Of a stretch of DNA of 64,000 nt, positions 47,600 to 58,789 are shown in pieces (position 1 is the first letter of the stretch; every line of letters begins with the position of its first letter). Position numbers and translations under genes: made by a program. The DNA lies in assembly GCA_028023455.1 (NCBI GenBank), contig JAQFVV010006846.1, positions 186,001 to 250,000 of the forward strand, written 5' to 3'. The notes beneath the pieces are model-generated. The model had not been told where the DNA came from. It ran no database searches and saw only the letters and a list, made by a program, of their open reading frames with translations. The stretch is from Epiperipatus broadwayi (Eukaryota > Onychophora > Udeonychophora > Euonychophora > Peripatidae).

Positions 47600-49508
47600 T
47601 GAACTGGATACTTTATCCGATTCAAGGGTTCTATCATGTAAATTAGGAAAAAGAAAAACCAAGTTTTATATGTGCAATAACACACATACTTATTTATTTT
47701 GAAATCTTATATTTTTAATTCTAAGTTGATTTTAGTATAAAATATTTTTTTTTATGACGCTTGTTTTCTTTTAAAATAATTAAAAGCAAACAAAGTTTAA
47801 TTAGTGCTCTTATATGTATTTTATTTAAACTAAAAAAAAATTAATGTTGATGTATTTTAAAGCTGAGATTTAGTTTTGTATTTTTTTTTATATATAAAAA
47901 AAATAATCATTTTTGTAAGATAAAGCCCTGTAAGATATTGTTTTTCTAATTAAGATTGAGCGGGAGATAGAGATTTACCTTGGTTGAAAGTTGCAAAAAA
48001 AAGATTGCGCGGGAGATAACAAAGGACATAAATAGCTGGGTAATTTTTTTTTTATTAGAGAGGAGGATTCAAAGAGACTATTCTGTTCATTCAGTTTTTA
48101 TTGCTCAGCTTATTCAGCTTCTTCTTATTGAGGATCGATCCAGATTTTAGCTGTTATTGAACTGTTGCATTGTGAAAGTGACTAAATTTTTTTTTTTGAT
48201 ATTGGTGCCACGGGAATCACCAAGTTGAATTTCCGTTGACCGACAATAACTCTATTTGCCACGATAATAGCAGTCATTCAGACGCCATGCCTGTAATATA
48301 CGCCACGAAGAATCTCCACAACATGATGGGCTGAGCCTTTCCAAAGATGAACCTCCGGAGCTCCAAATTGTGACTTCAATCATGACCTAACTGTCAAGTC
48401 CAGAGTGGATCCCGATAATGCCTCCAGACTTCTGAACCTGTAGTAAATGACATCCATTGTAGAGGACTCTATAAACCGAACTTTGTGTGAACAACAGAAA
48501 TTAATATTATCTCGAGGTAACTTACCTTTCCATATCAAAATCAGGGCTAAATCTCTAATTAAGTCTCTCGCAAATCTCAGCTTAATCTTAAAAAGAAATT
48601 ATATTTATGATGTGTAATTTATCAATTTAAATATTAATGTATTTTTGTTTATTTTACATTATAATCTTAGTAGCAAGATTTTCAATCTTAAAATGTTGCT
48701 TGTTCGAGAGTGTAGGGCGAGTGATATTTTATATGCTTAATAATTTCTCAGTTTTATGATTAACCCTTGTTAAATGCTCAGACCGACCTTAGTAGTTTTC
48801 TTTTATTTTTGTTTGTTTGTTTGCTTCGGCATTAAACTAAATCAAACTTGGCTTTGGCTAGCGATTTCTAGGATATATGATTTATTTATTTTTTTGGTAG
48901 AGATTTATTTGCTATAATTCAGATTACGTAGTTCATGTTTCTTTCTTGTGTGAGACTAACCTTGGCTCATTTCAATGTACTTGTCCATGAGCATTTTGCA
49001 GAATTATGACATTCTTGGTTCCAACATTTCTTTTCTGGACTAAGAAAAGCTCGTCTGCGCTGTCCCGTTATTCTCCACAAACATCCATCTTACTAAGTCT
49101 CTATAGGGAAAAGGGAATTGGTTGGGTGAACCGCTAGCAAGAAGATATAAGCCATTATTGTGTTATAGATAAGAAATGAACTTGTCTGCCTGGGTATTTA
49201 ATGTAGTTCTGCTCGCATACACTCAATGTTAAGATCTGCTAAGTAAATGTAGATCAAGTTTCATGTTTATTTTGTTATTATGTTTAATAAATTTAAAAAG
49301 TTCTTATAAGTATTTTGGCTGACGTTTGTCTCAGTGTTTTCTCAATTGTCTGAACCACATTCATTAGCTTTTGCTCTCCCTGGGTTTAGTCCGGCACATT
49401 CGATTCGCATATCCTGTAACCCCTTAAAATAAATGTCTAGTTCCAAATTTCGGACTAGTGGTGCCCTGGCGGTCAGTATATGCGAGTCTAAAGTTTTTGT
49501 CCGGTATA
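47600..49508 (+). repeat. 5' LTR of the gypsy element
   Basis: About 1.9 kb starting TGAACTGGATAC. It is longer than the right copy because it keeps a segment near 47835-47910 that the other lacks. It carries T-rich and leader-like sequence (AGAGAGGAGGATTCAAAGAG near 48057). Most differences from the right copy are at CpG. Confidence 0.85.
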
Positions 49509-50146
49509 TAGGGTAGTAAATTTTAGCGCAACCAATGCAGGCCTTCGATTTTAAATCCCACGTGAGATTTTGTTCGGACAATTGAGGAATATTTCAGTGT
49601 TGGAGGCAAGATTCAGTAGGTAGGGATCAGTTTGTGCTAAATGGTAGAAAGCAGTTTGGAGTAGGGGGTTCATCTTTTCAATATGAATAATTAATATATA
49701 TAGTTAATTAAACAGCATTCTTTAGAGTTATTACTGAACGGACGGGTCAGACAAAAAGATATTAAGAAGTTATATATTTATTTTGTTTCTTTGTTTATTA
49801 AAAAAAAAAAAGTTATTAGTTCTACGTTCGTAAAATAATAATAAAGAAAAAAAAAACAAAGAGTTTCGGTTCGCGTTTTAGAAATAACAAAATATAAAAG
49901 ATTTTTTTTTTAAAGTTAAAAATTAGCTGTTACGTTCATAAAAAAAAAAAAAAAAAAGCAAGCAAAGAGTTTAGGTTCGCGTTTAAAGAAAAAAGTAAAC
50001 AGTTTAACTTTTGTGCTTTAAATATATATATATAATAAATAGCAGTTGAAGATTAAAAAAATAAATAAATTTCATAAATAGACAGAAGTTGCATTGGGAA
50101 TTTAAATAAAGTTAGAGAAGAGGCTGAAGATAGACTAGCTAGCATC
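49509..50146 (+). other. Leader of the gypsy element
   Basis: Non-coding, with several A runs and a twice-repeated GTTCGCGTTT/AAAGAGTTT block (49860-49985). No clear primer-binding site directly follows the LTR as delimited. TGGTGCCCTGGCGG at 49460-49473, inside the repeated segment, is the nearest PBS-like sequence. Confidence 0.5.
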
Positions 50147-53100
50147 ATGGCCGAAATAGATTGGCAAATAAAATCTTTTATGGCTGATATTTGGGAAAGC
50201 CCATTAGAGCATTTGGAGAGCCTGCAAGAGATGTTTCGATGTCATAATTGGCAGGAGACTGAACAAGTGGCAATTGCACGCCACTATTTACAAGGAATGG
50301 CTGAGGATTGGTGGCATATCTTAAAGATCAAGCCACAGACTTTTTGGGATTACAGATGCAAATTATTGCACACTTTTTGGAGTGAAGAAAAGCAGTATCA
50401 TATCTTCATTAATATATCACAAGAAAGATATATTAGGGGTAATGGAGAAACTTACACCCAGTTTTTCTGCAAACAAGCAGCAAGGCTGAAGTCATTGATA
50501 GCTTTCTCATTGACTGAGAGGCTGATATGCCGAATAGTATTGGGCAATATGCCAAGGGATATACAGCAGATCATGTTGTGCAGTAGCAACATTCACTTGG
50601 AAGAAATGATTAAACTGCTAAATGAAATTGAACATAATCAGGCCCAAGAAGAAGTGGAGAAAAGAACAATGCAGGGCGATCAGATAATTTCGATAGAAAA
50701 AGGTCAAAAGAGTCAATTATCAGCTCCAATTAAAAAAAGTAAAGAAAGCCATAGGACTGTAGCTAATGTGATGGTGGATCAAGAAGAACCAGCATGGAAT
50801 GGAGCTATGCAGACTTGCCCAATTGTCAGTATAAAGACTGGAGACATCATTACAGAAGCATTGGTTGATTCAGGAAGTCAAATGTCATTGCTCTCTAGTA
50901 AGTTTTATGTGAAAATAAAGAAAGACCAGCCACATTTGTATACACTGCCAATAAAAAGAATGCAGGTGACACTGGCCAATGGCAAGAAGGCAAATATTGA
51001 AACCAAACAGGTGTGGTTACATTTGCATCTGGGTAACATAGAGTTAGACCATGTCTTTTTGATAATGCCTGGTCTCATACAAGATGTTATAATTGGGACT
51101 GATTTTTTGTACAGGCATAAATGTGTTTTGGATTATGACAAATGTTTATTTCTTTGCCAAGAAGTTTTGATGCCATTTGAAGGGCTAAAGAGTTATAAGC
51201 CACTTCAGGTACAGTGTGTTCAGCAAGTGAGGGATACTGTGGAAATGCAAAATAAAGTGTCACAATCCATGTTAAAAGGAATGGAAGAACAACACCCTCT
51301 AATGGAACTGTTGAGGGAGTTCTATTCAGTTTTTTCGAATAGGCCTAAGATCATTGAGGGGTATGTGCATCGCATTCAAGTTAAGGATGAAAGCCATTTC
51401 CAGAGTCGTTCATATCCCATTCCGTTTCAATATAAGGCTGAAGTAGATCTTCAAATACAGCAAATGATTGAATGGGGAGTTATTGAAAAGCACACATCTC
51501 CATATGTTAACCCATTAGTAGTGGTAAAGAAAAAAGATGGATCTGTCAGAATATGTTTGGATGCCCGGCGGTTAAATGCCATTACCGTTCCTGAAAGAAA
51601 CATTCCACCTACAATAACAGAACTTCTCTCAAAATTTCAAGGGAAAACCATTTTTTCTACATTGGACTTGACATCCAGTTATTGGCAGATCCCTCTACAT
51701 CCATTTGACCGCAAATATACTGCCTTCCGCTATGAAGGGCATACGTATGCATTTAAGCGTATGCCTTTTGGATTAATCAATAGTGGTTCAGGACTTCTAA
51801 AGTGTTTGGATCAAGTGTTATCAGACAAAATCAAGAGTCTGATTGTGATATATATGGATGACATAGTCATCGCATCTAAAAATATGGAAGAACATATGGA
51901 ACACTTGAAAATGTTCTTAATGGAGTGTTACCAGAAAAACATTACCATCAATTTACAAAAAAGTTGCCTGGTCCAGGAGGAGGTTACATTTTTAGGCTTT
52001 TTAATTGGGAAAGAGGGTATTAAACCTCATCCCGAGAAACTAACAGTGATACAACATTTTCCCACACCCACTAATAGGCGTCAGGTATGGTCTTTTCTGG
52101 GATTATGCAATTTTTATCATAAATTCTATGAAAATTTTGCATTAGATGCTGCAAATTTGGTTCAGTTATTGACAAAAGACCAAAAATGGATATGGGAGTA
52201 CAAACAGGAGCAGGAATTTCAACACATTAAAAACAAGTTCTTGGAACAGGTGGTTCTAGCCTACCCTGACTTTTCACAAACTTTTTATGTTCAGACCGAC
52301 AGCAGTGGGCAAGGGCTTGGAGTCGTGTTATTTCAAATTGACAAACAAAAATGTCACAGAGTGTTGTATTTTTGTAGCCGCAAGCTAAAAGGGGTGGAAA
52401 ATAATTACATGACGACAGAAAAGGAAGCTTTGGCCATTGTTTGGGCTTTCAGTAAATTCAAACAATTCCTGCTTGGGTCAGAGATTGTTGTAATTACAGA
52501 TCATAAGAGCTTGGAATTTCTTAATAGCAGTTATTTATCGAATGATCGATTGATACGTTGGAGTCTTATGCTACAGAAATTCCAATATAAAGTTCTATAT
52601 TGTAAAGGAAAGGAAAATATTGTGGCGGATATTTTGAGTCACCATCCCGTAGATCTGACCCCACATCATCTTGAGCCCAACAATCTAAGTATTGCAGCAT
52701 TCACATTGACCATAGATGAGTCCATAGAGCAACAATTACTAAGGCTATCTGAAATACAGGAGACCAGCCCAGAGTATGCACAAATCATGACATATAAGAA
52801 AGGAATAGGAACTTCAGACCCCAGTGACACAGCAACATTGGAAAAATATGAAGCCTATAGAATAAAAGATGGTGTATTGCAATACAGAGTTGCCACAGAA
52901 GAAGACTCATGGTGAATTCTTATACCCCAAACACTCAGGAACAAACTTATAGAGTATATACATTGCCTTTATGGACACTATGGACCACGTAAAGTAGAAC
53001 ATGTGCTCAGGGAAGTATTTTACTGGCCAAGTTTATATTCAAATGTTGTATCAGTTTTGGGAAAATGTCATGTGTGTTCACAAACTAAATATGTAAATAA

Positions 53101-53917
53101 GAGATTTACTGGGATCTTGCAGCCTATTTTAGCACACAACCCTAATGAAATGTTGGCCATAGATTTTTATGGGCCTTTACCTGCCTATAAACGATACTGA
53201 TATTTAATCGTAATGTACGACATATTTTCTAAGTATGTAACTGCATATCCATTAAGAAAGGCGGATACACGAAGTACTATCCGGATCTTACAGGAGCATC
53301 AGTTTCCTAAGATTGGTAGGCCCCAGATGATACTTACAGATCATGGGACACCCTTTAAATCTCACCACTGGAAAAAGTGGATTCAGCAACAGGGCATTCA
53401 GCATGTATTAACATCTATTCGTAATCCTCAATCGAATCCCTGTGAGAGAGTCATGAGGGAGTTAAACCGTTTATTTCGGCTTTATGTCAGCGAAAATCAC
53501 CGTGGATGGGTGAATCAGACGGGAAACATCACTAACTACATAAATTGGACACAGAATGAATCTACAGGGTTTGCCCCCATCAGATTACATTTTGGACAGA
53601 ATTATCCAATGCTGATAAAGGCTCCCTTGCCTGTAGATCGGGACAAAATTGATAAAGAAATGGATAAAAGAAAGGCTCGAATAAAGTTGAAACATATGGC
53701 TGAAGTACGCATAAAGCGGGGAAATCCATGACCATGTAGATTCGAGGTAGGGGACTTGGTTTTTGTACGAAAACCTCATGTCAGCAATCCAACCCAGCAT
53801 CAATATAAGAAATTTTTCCCAGTATATGAGGGACCCTTCACTATACAAAAGAAAAGTGGTCCGAATGCCTTTGTATTGGAAGATGAGCGTGGGGTTTATG
53901 GATCTTATAATGCATGA
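50147..53917 (+). pseudogene. Gypsy Gag-Pol polyprotein, one frame with three TGA stops
   Basis: The Met in the context ATCATGG opens a frame of 1256 codons that is never shifted. It is interrupted only at 52913, 53198 and 53729, all TGA. Order: Gag (residues 1-185, no zinc knuckle); protease with LVDSGSQMS (Asp 241) and IIGTDF; RT (about 430-610) with FSTLDLTSSYWQIPL, FKRMPFGL and the intact YMDD box (569-572); RNase H with QTDSSGQGLGVVLF, EKEALA and TDHKSLEF; integrase with HCLYGHYG...CHVCSQTK zinc-binding region, AIDFYGPLP, ILTDHGTPF and NPCERVMREL (the D,D,E residues); and a GPF-type C-terminal module (VYEGPFTI). All catalytic motifs survive. The first stop lies between RNase H and integrase, so integrase would not be made without readthrough. 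Confidence 0.93.
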
Positions 53918-54096
53918 AGCCTTAGGCCAGCCACCTAAAAGATAGGAGGTACACTTAAGGAATTGATCTCAGGGCAAATGTTCAGCCAGGGGGAGGGGAT
54001 TTAAAAGTTTTAAATGTTGGGGTTTAAAGTTTGAAAAAAAAAAAAGAAATAGCAAATAGATGCTTTTATTTTTTTTTGTTGGCATGAAGGGGCAGT

Positions 54097-55928
54097 TGAA
54101 CTGGATACTTTATCCGATTCAAGGGTTCTATCATGTAAATTAGAAAAAAAGAAAAACCAAGTTTTATATGTGCAATAACACACATACTTATTTATTTTGA
54201 AATCTTATATTTTTAATTCTAAGTTGATTTTAGTATAAAATATTTTTTTTATGACGCTTGTTTTCTTTTAAAATAATTAAAAGCAAACAAAGTTTAATTA
54301 GTGCTCTTATATGTATTTTATTTAAACTAAATAATAATCATTTTTGTAAGATAAAGCCCTGTAAGATATTGTTTTTCTAATTAAGATTGAGTGGGAGATA
54401 GAGATTTACCTTGGTTGAAAGTTGCAAAAAAAAGATTGCATGGGAGATAACAAAGGACATAAATAGCTGGGTAATTTTTTTTTTATTAGAGAGGAGGATT
54501 CAAAGAGACTATTCTGTTCATTCAGTTTTTATTGCTCAGCTTATTCAGCTTCTTCTTATTGAGGATCGATCCAGATTTTAGCTGTTATTGAACTGTTGCA
54601 TTGTGAAAGTGACTAAATTTTTTTTTGATATTGGTGCCATGGGAATCACCAAGTTGAATTTCCGTTGACTGACAATAACTCTATTTGCCACGATAATAGC
54701 AGTCATTCAGACGCCATGCCTGTAATATACGCCATGAAGAATCTCCACAACATGATGGGCTGAGCCTTTCCAAAGATGAACCTCCGGAGCTCCAAATTGT
54801 GACTTCAATCATGACCTAACTGTCAAGTCCAGAGTGGATCCCGATAATGCCTCCAGACTTCTGAACCTGTAGTAAATGACATCCGTTGTAGAGGACTCTA
54901 TAAACCAAACTTTGTGTGAACAACAGAAATTAATATTATCTCGAGGTAACTTACCTTTCCATATCAAAATCAGGGCTAAATCTCTAATTAAGTCTCTTGC
55001 AAATCTCAGCTTAATCTTAAAAAGAAATTATATTTATGATGTGTAATTTATCAATTTAAATATTAATGTATTTTTGTTTATTTTACATTATAATCTTAGT
55101 AGCAAGATTTTCAATCTTAAAATGTTGCTTGTTCGAGAGTGTAGGGCGAGTGATATTTTATATGCTTAATAATTTCTCAGTTTTATGATTAACCCTTGTT
55201 AAATGCTCAGACTGACCTTAGTAGTTTTCTTTTATTTTTGTTTGTTTGTTTGCTTCGGCGTTAAACTAAATCAAACTTGGCTTTGGCTAGCGATTTCTAG
55301 GATATATGATTTATTTATTTTTTTGGTAGAGATTTATTTGCTATAATTCAGATTACGTAGTTCATGTTTCTTTCTTGTGTGAGACTAACCTTGGCTCATT
55401 TCAATGTACTTGTCCATGAGCGTTTTGCAGAATTATGACATTCTTGGTTCCAACATTTCTTTTCTGGACTAAGAAAAGCTCGTCTGCGCTGTCCCGTTAT
55501 TCTCCACAAACATCCATCTTACTAAGTCTCTATAGGGAAAAGGGAATTGGTTGGGCGAACTGCTAGCAAGAAGATATAAGCCATTATTGTGTTATAGATA
55601 AGAAATGAACTTGTCTGCCTGGGTATTTAACGTAGTTCTGCTCGCATACACTCAATGTTAAGATCTGCTAAGTAAATGTAGATACTTGTTTCATGTTTAT
55701 TTTGTTATTATGTTTAATAAATTTAAAAAGTTCTTATAAGTATTTTGGCTGACATTTGTCTCAGTGTTTTCTCAATTGTCTGAACCACATTTATTCTCCC
55801 TGGGTTTAGTCCGGCGCATTCGATTCGCATATCCTGTAACCCCTTAAAATAAATGTCTAGTTTCAAATTTTGGACTAGTGGCGCCCTGGCGGTCAGTATA
55901 TGCGAGTCTAAAGCTTTTGTCTGGTATA
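54097..55928 (+). repeat. 3' LTR of the gypsy element
   Basis: About 1.83 kb, matching the 5' LTR throughout except for a deletion of about 70 bp near 54330, a small deletion near 55790, and roughly 25 substitutions, of which about 20 are CpG to TpG or CpA. Confidence 0.85.
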
Positions 55929-56997
55929 ATATATATTGTAAAGGTTGTAAAGATCCACCCTTTCCATCAAAGTGTGATTATTGTTTTTAAAAAAAATCTT
56001 TCATTTGGTTTTGATATGGGAGTTTATATATATGTTGTTTTTATTAGTTGATGTTATTTATTTCAATTTTTTGGTGTATGCCTTTATTTATGGTTGTGGG
56101 ATCTAAATGGCAGTAGTAAAATATCAAGATATTGGTTTGTGTTTAAAATACTTGCCTTTTTGTAATATCAATGAGTAAAATATTGGCATATAAAATTACT
56201 AAATGCGTTTAGATCATATTTTTATTTTTGGACATTGTTTGCAATGTAATTGTATTATTTGTTGTTTATTTATCTATTTTGATTTTGTAAACTATACAGC
56301 TAATTTTATATGTAATTTTTTTTTAAATTTTAATATTTAAAAATCGATCATTGTTGTAATAAAGATATTGATATTAGCAGTGTGTGAAAAACTGAGCTAA
56401 ACAATATACACAAAAAAGCTAAACAATATACATAAAAAAATACTACAGCAACCAGGATTGACATTAAAGAAAGAAAGCAAAATTTACTGTTGTCGCCTAT
56501 AGAATTTTTTATGTGTAATGACAATATTTATTGGACTCTATGTATCATTAGAAAAGGTAGGCTAAATGATAAATTTATGGTCCAGGGGTTTAAATCCCTC
56601 CATCTTGCCTTATTTCATGATCAAGATCTAGTGAAAAATAACCAAATTATTGACATGCAGACATTTGGAGTAGAAAATAAATGGAATGAATAACATGTAC
56701 AGCAATAAGCATTAGCTAAATATTCAAAATCGGTTTATTATTATAACTGATTCATTATAACCTAGCCCGAATTTAAAAACATACTATGAGTTAATCATTT
56801 AAAAAAAAGAGGGCTCATGAATTTATGCTTTTGTTATTTTAAACTATTTTACATTTTATCTTATCCCACTCTGGAACTGACAAACATGCATTAAGTAGTT
56901 ATTAAACTTTAAAATGAAGAGAAAACAAAGTAGATTAAATGGTAATTAATTTGGTAATTTTTTTTATTGATTTTTTTTTTGTACGATTGACTTTTAA

Positions 56998-58485
56998 ATT
57001 GGTAGTCCAGTATTTCCCTTGCTATGATGTAATTAGCCTGAAGGCATACAACTCTAACCATCTGATTTTTGCATCATCGGAAGAACACATGAATGTTGTC
57101 ATGGAAACAAAGACACTGACATGACTAATCCAAAAGATTTGATTTTTTGATCCACGAGATATTTTTCGTTGTGACCCGCGAGATTTAAAAGTGGATTTTT
57201 TCCTATTTGTTGCAGCGTGTTTCCTATTTGTTGCAGTGTTTTTTTCAGTGCTTTAATATTTCAGAAATTTTTTTAAATAAAACATTACTTTTCAACAATT
57301 GTAAGTAATTTACATGTTATTTCTTCTATGATATTAAGTGGATGTATTTTACATTTTATTAATTTTCCAGATTTTAAGACGACAAAATTATTATTTGAAT
57401 ACTCGCAGAATTATTACTTCTGGACTCACTCTTTATGATAGGTTTTTTTAAGAAGACAAAATTATTATTTGTAGACTTGCAGTAATTTGTAGACTCACAG
57501 TTTTCACTTTATGATAGGTTTTTTAAAGAAGACAAAATTATTATTTGTCACTCACAGTTTTTTTCAGGGCTTTAATATCTCAGCAATTTTTTTAAATAAA
57601 ACATTACTTTTCAACAATTGTAAGTAATTTACATGTTATTTCTTCTATGATATTAAGTGGATGTATTTTACATTTTATTAATTTTCTGGATTTTAAGATG
57701 ACAAAATTATTATTTTAATACTCGCAGAATTATTACTTCTGGACTCGCTCTTTATGATAGGTTTTTTTAAGAAGACAAAGTTATTATTTGTAGACTTGCA
57801 GTTATTTGTAGACTCACAGTTTTCACTTTATGATAGGTTTTTTTAAAAAGACAAAATTATTATTTGTAGACTCACAGAAATATTACTTCTGGACTTGCTC
57901 TTTATGATAGGTTTTTTTAAGAAGACAAAATTATTATTTGTAGACTTACAGAAATATTACTTCTGGAGTTGCAGTTTACACTTTATGATAACTTTATATA
58001 GTACTTTTAACATGACTGATTTATTATTTATGGACTCACAGTTTTTACTTATTAATTTTGTAGTGATATTTATCTTACATTTTCCTATTTTGCGTCCAAT
58101 TTTAGTTAATTATTCATGATGTATATATTACTTTTAATCTTTTTTTGCTGCATATCACTCTACTTAGTGTCCTATTTATTAATTTTTTTTTCAGGATGGA
58201 CAGCGCCATCATTATCTTGTACCATGTGCCTTTTTCTCCGTTTTTACCTCATGACCCTGTACCACTTGCCTTTTCCCTCATTTTACTTTTTTATGACATC
58301 ATTACCCTGAGGGCATCCTATTCTAAGCTAGCGATCTTTGACATAACATCACGTCATATGCGGGAAAATTTTAGCGATTACATTTGTCCGCAATTCACTA
58401 GGTGACGTTATCTTAAAAATCGGATGGTTAGAGTGGTATGCCTTCAGGCTAATGATGTCATAGCAAGGTAAATATGGATCTACAT
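56998..58485. mobile_element. TTAA-flanked DNA transposon with about 75-bp inverted ends
   Basis: The left end (ATTGGTAGTCC, TATTTCCCTTGCTATGA, ATTAGCCTGAAGGCATAC, CTCTAACCATC, GATTTTT) recurs inverted at the right end (58413-58485). TTAA lies outside both (56994-56997 and 58486-58489), the target site of piggyBac- and Kolobok-type transposases. The interior has no transposase, only tandem repeats and short frames, so it is non-autonomous. The superfamily cannot be told from the ends alone. Confidence 0.72.
57237..58060 (+). repeat. Nested tandem repeats inside the TTAA element
   Basis: A larger unit of 319 bp begins at about 57240 and again at about 57560 (GCTTTAATATTTCAG / GCTTTAATATCTCAG). 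Within and after it, a subunit of about 78 bp built on TTTATGATAGGTTTTTTTAA, GAAGACAAAATTATTATTTG and GACTYRCAG occurs at least five times (about 57433, 57512, 57751, 57829 and 57904). Copies differ slightly. Confidence 0.85.
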
Positions 58486-58789
58486 TTAAATTTAACTATT
58501 TATCTATATGTAAACTAATTTTAAGTTTTAATCAATCATTATAATTAACAACATATTAAGTTTCATTGAGTATTAAAATTTTCTATTTTATTTTGATTCG
58601 CATGCAATATATTCATACATAATATAAGTAAATTGTTTTAAATCTTTAACTTATCAACATTAATAGTAAAAATGCTAAAGGTCATTTATTATTAAAAGTT
58701 TTCTGTTGTCCTTTATTTCTTACACCTTATATATAAATTTGAGGCGTATAGTGGCCTAGCAAAAGGAAAAACGTTACAATATATATATA

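Larger units (their letters stand above)
47600..55928 (+). mobile_element. Ty3/gypsy LTR retrotransposon, nearly intact
   Basis: Order: LTR (47600-49508), leader, single gag-pol frame (50147-53917), purine-rich tract, LTR (54097-55928). PR-RT-RNaseH-INT order and the integrase type place it in Ty3/gypsy. No envelope frame is present. Purine tracts GGGGGAGGGG (53989-53998) and GAAGGGGCAG (54086-54095) precede the right LTR. A PBS-like TGGCGCCC lies about 50 bp before the end of the repeated segment in the right copy, and the shared sequence ends GGTATA, not CA, so the exact LTR ends are unsure. Confidence 0.9.
55936..58778 (+). mobile_element. Possible third LTR-type element, degraded and interrupted
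   Basis: It starts TGTAAAGG directly after an (AT)n run and ends AAAAACGTTACA directly before another. The last 55 bp (ATAAATTTGAGGCGTAT, GGCCTAG, AAAACGTTACA) match the end of the LTR-A LTR. If the TTAA-flanked insertion at 56998-58485 is removed, about 1350 bp remain, close to one LTR-A LTR (1380 bp). The remainder is not recognisably similar to that LTR, so this could be a solo LTR of a related family or an unrelated join. Confidence 0.4.

Noticed and set aside
53585-53945. Frames of 60-87 codons overlapping the gypsy integrase, considered as an env gene
   Set aside because: They are shadows of the gag-pol frame; no signal peptide or membrane segment, so the element has no envelope gene here.
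56540-56620. tRNA-like segment with A-box-like TAGGCTAAATGA and B-box-like GGGGTTTAAATCCC
   Set aside because: The acceptor and anticodon stems do not form, so at best it is a decayed tRNA-derived SINE head, and no second copy was seen.
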